A stretch of DNA of 35,920 nucleotides from a virus. The stretch lies in the IMG/VR virus record IMGVR_UViG_3300004369_000057, positions 1 to 35,920 of that record. The stretch is one strand, 5' to 3'. The notes under the pieces were generated by a model. The model saw only the letters and a program-made list of their open reading frames with translations, ran no database searches and had not been told where the DNA came from. Below are positions 13,114 through 21,150 of this stretch, one piece after another (position 1 is the stretch's first letter; every line of letters starts with the position of its first letter). The position numbers and the translations under genes were made by a program.

Positions 13114-14685
13114 TTGGGCTGGTCAGACCGCCCCCTATCCAAGCCTTGGCACGAATACAAGATACGATACCTGCGTAATATCGCGTGGATTGAGCAAAGC
13201 TGTTTAGTCCCCTCGGGTAAGGATGTTGGCGCTTCAGTGCGTCTCAGGTGGTTCCAGAGGTGGTTCTTTCGGGCCATTTACTCCAAACCAAACCCCTGTA
13301 GGCGGGTAATTTTCTCGGTAGGCCGCAAGAACGCCAAAACCGCCACATCTGCCCTGCTGTTAGTTTTGAAGACCGCAGGCCCGGAGGCAAAGCACCTCAG
13401 AAACGCGGAATTGTACTCTACGGCTATGGCAAGGGATCAGGCTGCGATTGTATTCAATCTTGCGGCCAAGATAATCCGAATGTCTCCTGATTTGTCCTCT
13501 TACATGACGATCAGGGATACAAACAAAGAAATCGTCAATCACGACATGGGAATTTTTTACAAAGCCCTGTCTGCTGATGCACCCACGGCTTACGGACTCT
13601 CTCCTGCGGCGGCGATACACGACGAACTTGGGCAGGTTAAGGGACCGAGACACCCCTTGTACGAAGCCGTAGAGACGGCTACAGCGGCCCACGAAAACCC
13701 CATATCTATCATCATTTCAACTCAGGCTCCGGGCGATAACGACCTGCTGAGTATTTTGATTGATGACGCCAAACAGGGGCATGACAAAAGAACCAAGTTA
13801 ATTCTGTTCACCGCCCCGGAGGATATGGACCCGTTTTCCGAAGAAGCGGTGAAGCTCGCTAACCCTGGTTACGGGGATTTACAGAACCCCGAAGAAGTGA
13901 TGGCAATGGCGCATGACGCCAAGAGAATGCCGTCACGTGAGGCTGAGTACAGAAACCTAATACTTAATCAAAGGGTAGAGGCTTATAACCCCTTTGTCAC
14001 TAAGTCGGTGTGGGTTCAGTCTGGTGACGCCCCGCAGTTCAAAGGCCCCTGCTATGGCGGTCTTGACCTTTCCGAGACAAACGACCTCACAGCCTTGGTT
14101 TTGGTTTTCCCCGAGGGGGAAGTCTACGATGTTAAAAGTAACTTTTGGCTACCCGGTGACGGGCTTGTGGAGAAATCCAGACAAGATCGAGTTCCTTATG
14201 ACCAGTGGGCCAAAGACGGTTACTTATTAACCGCCCCCGGTAGGTCAGTAGATTATGAATTTGTCGCTGAACACATAGCCGACATCTTCACTCAGTACGA
14301 CATCCAAAAAATCGCCTTTGACCGCTACAACATGCGGCACTTGAAGCCCTGGTTGATTAAAGCCGGACTTAATGAGGCGTTTATTGACGAACGCTTTGTG
14401 GAATTCGGTCAAGGCTTTGTGTCTATGGGGCCAGCTTTAAGGGTTCTGGAGTCTCTTCTTCTCAATGCGAAGCTGAGACACGGCAATCACCCCATTTTGA
14501 ATATGTGCGCGGCTAACTCGGTTGTGAAATACAACGAGGCTGGGGACAGGAAGCTGGATAAGGCCCGCTCGCGGGGAAGAATTGATGGAATGGTGTCTCT
14601 CGCAATGGCCTGTAGTGTGGCGAGCGAGGACAGGGGTAAGTCACGGGTAATTCCTGTGGATATGGAGGATATTTTGGTTGATTGA
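13114..14685 (+). CDS. terL: Terminase large subunit
   Basis: The 523-residue packaging motor begins at TTG directly after the terS stop, with GGGAG upstream. ATPase: Walker A GRKNAKT at residues 70-76 and Walker B AAAIHDE with D170-E171, then coupling motif SIIISTQA. Nuclease (RNase H-like): D318 in GGLDLSETNDL and a late D in RIDGMVSLAMA. It belongs to the Terminase_1/HK97-type group. Cuts concatemers and translocates DNA into the procapsid. Overlaps the next gene by 8 nt. Confidence 0.93.
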   Translation: MGWSDRPLSKPWHEYKIRYLRNIAWIEQSCLVPSGKDVGASVRLRWFQRWFFRAIYSKPNPCRRVIFSVGRKNAKTATSALLLVLKTAGPEAKHLRNAELYSTAMARDQAAIVFNLAAKIIRMSPDLSSYMTIRDTNKEIVNHDMGIFYKALSADAPTAYGLSPAAAIHDELGQVKGPRHPLYEAVETATAAHENPISIIISTQAPGDNDLLSILIDDAKQGHDKRTKLILFTAPEDMDPFSEEAVKLANPGYGDLQNPEEVMAMAHDAKRMPSREAEYRNLILNQRVEAYNPFVTKSVWVQSGDAPQFKGPCYGGLDLSETNDLTALVLVFPEGEVYDVKSNFWLPGDGLVEKSRQDRVPYDQWAKDGYLLTAPGRSVDYEFVAEHIADIFTQYDIQKIAFDRYNMRHLKPWLIKAGLNEAFIDERFVEFGQGFVSMGPALRVLESLLLNAKLRHGNHPILNMCAANSVVKYNEAGDRKLDKARSRGRIDGMVSLAMACSVASEDRGKSRVIPVDMEDILVD

Positions 14686-15196
14686 CCCTTCTTTCAAGAG
14701 AATAGCAGGAATGCACGTCTCTGATGACGGCTCCATAGCGATAGTGTGGCTAGCCCATGACTCGATTGTGGATGAAATCACCCTATACGACTCCTGTGTG
14801 TTTAAGCGTGAAATCCCCCTTGTGATTGCTGAAGGTATTAACGCCAGAGGCCGGATGATTCCTATTGCTTGGACACACAAGCAGATGGCTGAAGACCTGT
14901 TAAACCGGGGGTGCAAGATGCTCCCAGACCCCGCTGAAGACTCTGATGCTATGTCCGAGATTACATGGCGGGACATCTGGGAACGGATGCGGACAAAAAG
15001 ATTCAAGGTTGTCCGTAGGTTGAAGGACTGGGAAGACGAAGCCCGAACTTTCAACCGAGAGAAGAACAAGATTCCAAAAGACTCCCATCCCCTGATGGCT
15101 GCCACACGGATAGCCGTGTCTCAGATCAAGATGGCAAAGCGAATTAACGTGATTAAAAAGACTCCCAAGCCCGAAAGGAGGGTAGCGGTTATATGA
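14678..15196 (+). CDS. Terminase nuclease-domain-like protein
   Basis: TTG start with GGAGG about 9 nt upstream, overlapping terL. The 172-residue product reads like a detached C-terminal RNase H-fold of a large terminase: AGMHVSDDGSIAIVWLAHD, ITLYDSCV, PLVIAEGINAR, a basic MRTKRFKVVRR, and KDSHPLMAATRIAVSQI where terminases have DH..DA.RYA. Two usual catalytic aspartates appear replaced (H in GMH, L in HPLMAA), so it may be a regulatory pseudonuclease. Assignment is by pattern, not alignment. Confidence 0.55.
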   Translation: MIDPSFKRIAGMHVSDDGSIAIVWLAHDSIVDEITLYDSCVFKREIPLVIAEGINARGRMIPIAWTHKQMAEDLLNRGCKMLPDPAEDSDAMSEITWRDIWERMRTKRFKVVRRLKDWEDEARTFNREKNKIPKDSHPLMAATRIAVSQIKMAKRINVIKKTPKPERRVAVI

Positions 15197-15318
15197 GCAT
15201 TATTCGGCACGAGAACGAGATTAAAGACCTGCAAAGGCGCGTAGCGGAACTGGAAGCTGAGTTGAAGAAGCTGGCAGACCGTAAAAAGCCTGGCCCCAAG
15301 CCAAAGGAAGATAAGTGA
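15193..15318 (+). CDS. Small coiled-coil protein between terminase and portal
   Basis: The 41-residue product starts in an ATGA overlap and ends in a GTGA overlap with the portal gene. It is a clear heptad helix (HENEIKDLQRRVAELEAELKK) followed by a basic, proline-rich tail (DRKKPGPKPKEDK). Possibly a small portal or scaffold partner. Position and tight coupling support a real gene. Confidence 0.65.
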   Translation: MSIIRHENEIKDLQRRVAELEAELKKLADRKKPGPKPKEDK

Positions 15319-17360
15319 AATTAACTGAGCGAGAGATAGTAGCCACTGTAGACCGTGAATTTCAAACGGCTATGGGCGCACCAGATGGGCAGATAGCCCA
15401 TGAACGCGCCAAGGCATACAAATACTACAACTCGGAGCCTTTGGGCAATGAGATTGATGGAAAATCCCAGATTGTCACGTCTGACGTTTCGGATGTGGTT
15501 GATGGGATTATGCCCTCGCTCTTGAAAATCTTCACGACCAAGGAAAACCTCGTATCTTTCGACGCCACAGGCCCAGAGGATGAAGGTTTAGCCCAGCAAG
15601 AGACAGAATACACCTCCTACGTTTTTTTCAAGAAGAACGACGATGCGTTTATGACGCTATACAGTTGGTTCTGGGATGCGTTAGTCCAGAAAAACGGCAT
15701 AGTCAAGGCGTGGTGGGATGAGTCCGAGAAGGTCACTGAGGAGTCATACACGGGACTCACAGATGACGAAGTTTTTAGGCTTTTGGAAGATGAAGAGCTA
15801 GAAGCAGTCGAGCGTGATGAATATATCGGCGAGTCTGTTGTAAATGGGCAGGTTGTAGAAACCACTCTACATGATATTAAGTTCAAAAGAACCTGCAAGC
15901 GCGGAAGGGTTTGTGTTGAGCCTGTACCCCCTGAAGAATACCGAATTTCCTCTGACGCGACAAAGGTAAACCCAAACAAGGCGCGAATGGTCGGCCAAGA
16001 GCGCGACATGAAGCGCTCAGACTTGATTGCAATGGGTTTTGACCCAGACGTAGTAAACGATCTCCCAGCAGAGAACAAATCGCACGATTCCGAAGAAAAA
16101 ATAGCTCGATGGGGCGTTGATGAATCACGCGAAGGCACTCCTGACAAGTCTCAGGAGGAAGTGAAGGTACGTGAAGCCTATATCTACCTCGATGTCGAGG
16201 GTGATGGTAAGTCCGAATTAAGGCAGATTTTCACTTCTAACGGTAAATTGTTGTCAGATGAGCCAGCCGACAGGCAGCCGTTCCACGTATTAACCTCAAA
16301 ACCACTCCCTCACAAGCATTTTGGCACTTGTCCGGCTGAAATGGTGATGGATATTCAGCAAGTGATGACCACTCTAGTGCGTCAGATGTTGGATAACCTG
16401 TATCAAACCAACAATCCCGGCCACAACGTCTACGAAATGGCCTTGGGTGAGTCTACGATGGACGATCTGCTCTCTACCGAGATAGGCGGAGTGGCGGTAT
16501 TTGACCGTCCCGTACAGGAAGCGTGGAGTCCGCGCACAGTCCCCTTCACGGCTGCCGCTACCTTCCCCATGCTAGACCACTGGGAGAAGGCTAAGAGGGA
16601 GCGTACAGGCGTTAGAAGCGATGCAGACGCACTTGCACCAGACCAGCTAAAGCACATTCAATCTAGTGTACTCCGTGAGTCTATCGACATGGCTAAGTCT
16701 AAGGTTGAGATGATTGCGCGGATATTTGCTGAAACCGGAATTAAATCTCTATTCCTGCACATCCACGAGTTAATCAGGAAGCACCAGAACAAGCCCGAGG
16801 TTGCCAAATTGCGTAACCAATGGGTAGAGGTTGACCCAAGCTCATGGAGAGACCGCTTTGACGTGACCGTGAACATAGGTCTGGGTATTGGTTCCAGGGA
16901 GTCTAACCTGATTCACCTGAACGCGATTCTTGAACTACAGAAGTCCATGAAGGACGGCGGTTTGATGGGATTGACTGTCACACCGGACAACATCTATCGA
17001 ACAGCGGCAGAGATTGTCCGTAACGCCAACCTGAAAGACCCTGAATTGTTCTTCACGAATCCCAACGGTCAGATGGCACCTCCTCCACCGCAGGAGCAAC
17101 TACAACTCCAACAGCAGGCACAGCTACTTGCCCAACAGAAAGAGCAGCTTGACCGACGAACAGAAGCCCAGAACAAGACTGAGCTTCAACACGCTAGGGA
17201 AATGCTCAAGATTCAACAAGATCAGAAGCAGCACGACCATGAAATGCGGCTTAAGTATGAAGAGCTTGTCAACCAAATGGCGAAGATTTCAGCCCAGTTT
17301 GATGTTGACGTAATGAAAGCGCGTAAGAGCGCGGGGAGGGAAATAGGTGGCTCGCAATGA
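15315..17360 (+). CDS. Portal protein (P22-like)
   Basis: The 681-residue protein opens with the podoviral portal signature (YYNSEPLGNEIDGKSQIVTS, then DVVDGIMPSLLKIFT). The body includes a long acidic insert (DDEVFRLLEDEELEAVE) and a stem/wing region, ending in a Q- and K-rich coiled coil (about 595-660), as in P22-type barrels. Twelve copies would form the dodecameric DNA channel and tail docking site. GTG start overlaps the upstream stop. Length is close to P22 gp1 (725). Confidence 0.9.
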   Translation: MKLTEREIVATVDREFQTAMGAPDGQIAHERAKAYKYYNSEPLGNEIDGKSQIVTSDVSDVVDGIMPSLLKIFTTKENLVSFDATGPEDEGLAQQETEYTSYVFFKKNDDAFMTLYSWFWDALVQKNGIVKAWWDESEKVTEESYTGLTDDEVFRLLEDEELEAVERDEYIGESVVNGQVVETTLHDIKFKRTCKRGRVCVEPVPPEEYRISSDATKVNPNKARMVGQERDMKRSDLIAMGFDPDVVNDLPAENKSHDSEEKIARWGVDESREGTPDKSQEEVKVREAYIYLDVEGDGKSELRQIFTSNGKLLSDEPADRQPFHVLTSKPLPHKHFGTCPAEMVMDIQQVMTTLVRQMLDNLYQTNNPGHNVYEMALGESTMDDLLSTEIGGVAVFDRPVQEAWSPRTVPFTAAATFPMLDHWEKAKRERTGVRSDADALAPDQLKHIQSSVLRESIDMAKSKVEMIARIFAETGIKSLFLHIHELIRKHQNKPEVAKLRNQWVEVDPSSWRDRFDVTVNIGLGIGSRESNLIHLNAILELQKSMKDGGLMGLTVTPDNIYRTAAEIVRNANLKDPELFFTNPNGQMAPPPPQEQLQLQQQAQLLAQQKEQLDRRTEAQNKTELQHAREMLKIQQDQKQHDHEMRLKYEELVNQMAKISAQFDVDVMKARKSAGREIGGSQ

Positions 17361-17607
17361 AATTGATGACGCGGTAAAGGCTAAGGCATTACTTGAGAAC
17401 GAGTTTCTTAACAAGTGGTGGGCTAGTGCAGATGCGAATCTGGTTAATCTGCTGAAGGAAGCAAAACTCTCCGACTCACAGAGAATATTTGAGCTAAAGG
17501 CTAGGCTGGATGCCCTGAGAGACATGCAGAAAGACTTTAAGCGGTATGTCAACAAACCAAAAGAGACAGAATCAAAACTAGGGAATCGAAACAGATTCCT
17601 TAAATAA
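17347..17607 (+). CDS. Small head-region protein (86 aa)
   Basis: GTG start with GGGAGGG upstream, overlapping the portal end by 14 nt. Entirely helical (DDAVKAKALLENEFLNKWW..., SQRIFELKARLDALRDMQKDF). Proteins of this size and style between portal and scaffold are frequent in podoviruses and of unknown role. Followed directly by a terminator. Confidence 0.7.
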   Translation: MARNEIDDAVKAKALLENEFLNKWWASADANLVNLLKEAKLSDSQRIFELKARLDALRDMQKDFKRYVNKPKETESKLGNRNRFLK

Positions 17608-17610
17608 ACC

Positions 17611-17634
17611 AAAGGCCCTCCGGGGCCTTTTTTA
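17611..17634 (+). terminator. Terminator between portal block and scaffold
   Basis: AAAGGCCC-TCCG-GGGCCTTT stem-loop with a T run through 17633. The scaffold RBS (TTGGAG) begins immediately after the T run. It may lower or reset transcription so that scaffold and capsid are expressed differently from the portal. Confidence 0.88.
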
Positions 17635-17645
17635 TTGGAGTAAAT

Positions 17646-18734
17646 ATGGAAACCTCAACACCAGAGGCCGAGGGAGTTAAAAGCACATCCTTGCTGGCCC
17701 AAGAAATGTTTGGCGGTAATTTTCACGGCGAAGTTAAAGGGCCTGATGCGCCGACTAAGGTAGAGGAGCCGCAAGCTCCGGTAGAAACCGAAGAGCCTAC
17801 CGAAGAGGTCTCGCTTAAAGAGGGCGAGACGCAAGAAGCGGAACAAAAGACAGAAACAGACGCCGATGAAGGGGAAGTAATTTCAACCTTCACCGAGCTT
17901 GTAGAAAGTCAGGGGTGGGATCCTGAGTGGGCTAACTCACTCGAAATTCCCGTGAAAGTGGATGGAGAGCCATCCAAAGCAAAGATCGGTGACCTAGTGA
18001 AGTCCTACCAGATGACACAGGCCGCTGAGAAACGCCTTGAAGAGGCGAAAGAGAAAGCCAAGTCGCAATACCAAGCGCTGGCTGACAAGCAACAAGAGCT
18101 AGACGCAACCATCAAAGTTGCCGCGTCAGTTCTTCAAAAGCAGCTAGACCAAGTTGCAAAAGAAGAATCTGGACTCGACTGGAAAACCCTTGAAGCCCAA
18201 GACCCCGGCGAAGCCGCATTGAAGCGGCAGAAGTTCGCTGAGCGCAAAGCCGCTGTACGGTCTGAGGTTGCTGAATTGGCGAAAGCCTACCAACAGCACC
18301 AGCAAAAGGCCCAACTGGAAGACCAGGAGAAACAGGCGCAAAGGCTGATTGATGAGCGCGAAGCCCTACTTGCAAAACTGCCAGAGTGGAAGGACGAAAC
18401 CACGGCGGCTGCTGAACAGAAGAGTCTTGCCGAGTATTTAACTGCTCAAGAGCTATCTGAAGAGGCAATCCACCAGACCGCGTTCGATCACAAGCTATTG
18501 ATTATGGCCCGCAAGGCAATGCTTTACGACCAAATAAAGCAGAAGGCCGAGCCAGCCCTGAAGAAACTGGTGAAAGTCCCAAAAACCCTTAAACCGGGTT
18601 CGACCAAGCCGGAATCAAATTCCAATCAAACCCAAATCAACGAACTGCAAAAGCGAATCAGCGCCAATCCTAACAGCGCTGCCGCTCTTGATGCGGCTCG
18701 TGAAATTGTCAAATTGCGACGAGGTTCAAAATGA
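17646..18734 (+). CDS. Scaffold protein
   Basis: The 362-residue protein is highly charged and helical. Residues 1-80 are acidic and proline/glutamate-rich; 125-260 is a long coiled coil of A, Q, E and K; the C-terminus is basic (LKKLVKVPKTLK, AAREIVKLRRGSK), typical of scaffolds whose C-terminus binds the capsid. It lies directly before the major capsid gene with an ATGA overlap. No protease motif seen. Confidence 0.85.
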   Translation: METSTPEAEGVKSTSLLAQEMFGGNFHGEVKGPDAPTKVEEPQAPVETEEPTEEVSLKEGETQEAEQKTETDADEGEVISTFTELVESQGWDPEWANSLEIPVKVDGEPSKAKIGDLVKSYQMTQAAEKRLEEAKEKAKSQYQALADKQQELDATIKVAASVLQKQLDQVAKEESGLDWKTLEAQDPGEAALKRQKFAERKAAVRSEVAELAKAYQQHQQKAQLEDQEKQAQRLIDEREALLAKLPEWKDETTAAAEQKSLAEYLTAQELSEEAIHQTAFDHKLLIMARKAMLYDQIKQKAEPALKKLVKVPKTLKPGSTKPESNSNQTQINELQKRISANPNSAAALDAAREIVKLRRGSK

Positions 18735-19678
18735 CACAACCAACAGCTACTTTTGCCACCAATGATATGGTGGGTATACGGGAAGACCTGTCAGACATTA
18801 TCTACAATGTCTCTCCGGTAGACGTTCCCTTTCAATCAATGGTGCGCTTTGAAGAAGCCACTTCCACTAAAGTTGAATGGCAGACCCAATCCCTTGCTGC
18901 CGCTGCCGCAAATGCGGTGATCGAGGGTGACGATGCAACTACCGATACTGGTAACGCGACCACTCGACTTTTCAACTACACGCAAATCTCCGACAAGGTT
19001 GCGCGTGTTACTGGTACAGGCCGAGCAGTTACCGCTGCGGGTCGTGCTGACGAACTTGATCATCAGATGATGCTGAAGGCCAAGGAACTGAAGCGCGACA
19101 TTGAAAAGTCTGTGCTGGATAACAAGGCTTATGTAGCGGGTGATGACACTACTGCACGACAGTGTGCTGGCGTTCCTGCCTACATCATCACCAACATCGA
19201 CGATGCGAGTGATGCTACTGCCGCCAACGGCACAGGTTCTAACGCCCACACCGACGGTACTGCGCGAGCATTCACCGAAGACCAACTGAAGACTGTTCTT
19301 CGCAAGTGCTTTGATGAGGGTGGTATGCCCGGCGTTCTGATGACTGGCGCGTTCAACCGTCAGGTTGCATCCAGCTTCACCAATGGCCGCTCCAACGTCC
19401 AAAAGACCGAGGATTCAACCCTGCACGCCACTTTCGACGTGTACGAGTCTGATTTTGGCGAACTGAAGATCATCCCCAACCGATTCATGGAAGCCCGTAC
19501 TGCACTTGTGCTGGATATGGATAACTGGGGCATGGCCTTCCTGCCAGGTCGCAACATGGCAACCACTGAGCTTGCCAAGACTGGTGATACAGATCGCCGC
19601 CAGATTCTTTCTGAGTACACCGTTATTGCGGGTCAGGAGAAGTCCTGTGGTGCTGTATACGACCTCACAACTAGTTAA
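18731..19678 (+). CDS. Major capsid protein (SU10 type)
   Basis: The 315-residue protein matches the SU10 major head family in style: TNDMVGIREDLSDIIYNVSP..PFQSM at the start, a KVEWQTQSLAAAAANAVIEG segment, a central helix (DHQMMLKAKELKRDIE), and a C-terminal domain ending EKSCGAVYDL. Expected HK97 fold. Placed after the scaffold and followed by a terminator, as usual for the most highly expressed gene. Confidence 0.9.
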   Translation: MTQPTATFATNDMVGIREDLSDIIYNVSPVDVPFQSMVRFEEATSTKVEWQTQSLAAAAANAVIEGDDATTDTGNATTRLFNYTQISDKVARVTGTGRAVTAAGRADELDHQMMLKAKELKRDIEKSVLDNKAYVAGDDTTARQCAGVPAYIITNIDDASDATAANGTGSNAHTDGTARAFTEDQLKTVLRKCFDEGGMPGVLMTGAFNRQVASSFTNGRSNVQKTEDSTLHATFDVYESDFGELKIIPNRFMEARTALVLDMDNWGMAFLPGRNMATTELAKTGDTDRRQILSEYTVIAGQEKSCGAVYDLTTS

Positions 19679-19697
19679 GTAGCCATTTAACTTTCAC

Positions 19698-19721
19698 AGG
19701 AGGGCTTCGGCCCTCCTTTTT
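19698..19721 (+). terminator. Terminator after the major capsid gene
   Basis: AGGAGGGC-TTCG-GCCCTCCT perfect 8-bp stem with a T run. The same TTTTTATTGGAG junction as at 17629-17640 follows, so terminator and next RBS are fused. Confidence 0.92.
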
Positions 19722-19736
19722 ATTGGAGAATAGAAA

Positions 19737-19790
19737 ATGTCTATTTATATTTTGGAAACTGAGCCAGTCTGTACTGCGGCAAAGGAGTAA
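19737..19790 (+). CDS. Candidate 17-residue leader peptide
   Basis: ATG with GGAG about 8 nt upstream, encoding MSIYILETEPVCTAAKE. Its last codons are the AAAGGAG Shine-Dalgarno of the next gene, whose ATG lies 3 nt after its stop. Translation of this microgene would therefore feed the next one. It could also be a chance frame; its own RBS is the main support. Confidence 0.35.
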   Translation: MSIYILETEPVCTAAKE

Positions 19791-19793
19791 ATA

Positions 19794-20159
19794 ATGGCTT
19801 ATCCCTACGTACCCCCAATTCAGAACAAGTTTGTGACTGTTCAGATTGAGGACATATCCACAGCTGGGCAGAAGTATGTTGTTCCCGGCTTTCGCGGCAA
19901 AATCCGCAAGGCTTACTCGGTAATCAATGGCGCTATAGCCACTGCTGATGCTGACCTGACCTTGAAGATTGGCGGCACCGCTGTAACAGGTGGTGTGATT
20001 ACCGTTGCAACCGCGTCCAGTGCTGCTGGTGATGTAGATTCATGCACACCTACAGCGCTGAACAGCTTTACAGAAACCCAGGCTATTGAAGTAGAGACTG
20101 ATGGCGCATCTACCAACACGGTAGAGGTTGTCGTGACTCTTGAGCTTGAGCCAGCGTAA
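19794..20159 (+). CDS. Probable capsid decoration/structural protein (121 aa)
   Basis: Excellent RBS (AAAGGAG, 6-nt spacer). The product is beta-rich (KFVTVQIEDISTAGQKYVVP, LKIGGTAVTGGVITVATAS, TNTVEVVVTLELEPA) with no charged coils. The position right after the capsid and before adaptor genes suits a decoration or head-completion protein. No family certain. Confidence 0.6.
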   Translation: MAYPYVPPIQNKFVTVQIEDISTAGQKYVVPGFRGKIRKAYSVINGAIATADADLTLKIGGTAVTGGVITVATASSAAGDVDSCTPTALNSFTETQAIEVETDGASTNTVEVVVTLELEPA

Positions 20160-20500
20160 TGAGGCTGATTAACCAAGAGACAGCGCTTGGTATCACAACA
20201 AAAACATGGGCGGGTGACGGCAAGATTGTCACCCAAACCAGTTCCGATGCTGAGAAGGCTTTTAAGAAGGCCAAATTCCTAGCCCAGAACGGGCAATCCA
20301 AAGAATTCCGACACAAGGCCACAATCGATCTTAATGTATTGAATGACGCTGCTTATCAGGCGTCTCGATCGTGGGGTATTGGTGCGCGTGAAGCCTTTGG
20401 GGAAATCATGGCCCAGAAAACCGACAGGGCTAAAAAATTACTTCGGCTTCTCACTGAGGGCCGCGACTTCAGGAAATTTCAGGCGAAGAATTACACATGA
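20159..20500 (+). CDS. Hypothetical virion-operon protein (113 aa)
   Basis: TAATG overlap with the previous gene. N-terminal beta part (ALGITTKTWAGDGKIVTQTS) followed by helical, basic segments (AEKAFKKAKFLAQNG, DRAKKLLRLLTEGRDFRKF). Common-looking head-to-tail operon protein without a recognised family. Confidence 0.6.
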   Translation: MRLINQETALGITTKTWAGDGKIVTQTSSDAEKAFKKAKFLAQNGQSKEFRHKATIDLNVLNDAAYQASRSWGIGAREAFGEIMAQKTDRAKKLLRLLTEGRDFRKFQAKNYT

Positions 20501-21150
20501 GCCTAGACACCTTTGCAAATCTTAAAACGGCTATCGGCGCATATCTGGATAGAGATGACTTAACCGACTATATCCCTGACTTTATTACTTTGGCCGAAGA
20601 GATGCACAAAAGACCTGCTCTCGTGGATTCCATGCGAAACCCGGAGGAGGTTGGCGGGATTCGATTGAAGGAGATGATTACCCGCTCCAATATCACGGTG
20701 GATTCTCGCCAGATTTCCCTTCCCACTGGCTTTTTGGAGCCTATCAGTTTCCGCCTACTAACCAATCCCGTTACCGTTCTTCAGTACGTGAATTACCACG
20801 AGATGAACCGCCGCAGAGACGAAACCAGCGGTAAGCCCGAATACTTTACCATTGGGAATGAGATTGAGTTCGACCACTCACCGGACACGAGCTACACCGG
20901 GGAGATTATTTTTTACAAGGAAGAAACCGCCTTAAGTGATGGGAATACCACTAACAACATTTTAACAAAGGTTCCTGGGGCCTATCTTTACGGTGCGTTA
21001 CTTGCCTCAGCTCCCTTCCTGATGGATGACCCCCGTATCGTTGTTTGGCGATCTTTGTATCGTCAGAGCGTGGATGGGGCCAATAGGCTATTGAAGAAAT
21101 CCCGCAGGGCGGGCCACTTGGTATCGAGACCTGCTGGAGCCGTAGTTTGA
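20497..21150 (+). CDS. Head-tail adaptor (SU10 adaptor-like)
   Basis: The 217-residue protein begins MSLDTFANLKTAIGAYLDRDDLTDYIPDFITLAEE, the pattern of podoviral adaptor proteins that bind under the portal. The middle is a beta region (ISLPTGFLEPISFRL), and the C-terminus is helical (WRSLYRQSVDGANRLLKKSRR). It would extend the portal and seat the tail nozzle. Its presence beside an SU10-type capsid is consistent. Confidence 0.8.
   Translation: MSLDTFANLKTAIGAYLDRDDLTDYIPDFITLAEEMHKRPALVDSMRNPEEVGGIRLKEMITRSNITVDSRQISLPTGFLEPISFRLLTNPVTVLQYVNYHEMNRRRDETSGKPEYFTIGNEIEFDHSPDTSYTGEIIFYKEETALSDGNTTNNILTKVPGAYLYGALLASAPFLMDDPRIVVWRSLYRQSVDGANRLLKKSRRAGHLVSRPAGAVV

Noticed and set aside
15617-16147. 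176-codon minus-strand frame opposite the portal gene
   Set aside because: Serine-rich antisense artefact of the portal coding sequence.
18836-19402. 188-codon minus-strand frame opposite the major capsid gene
   Set aside because: Antisense shadow of a strongly supported capsid gene; composition looks like reversed codons.
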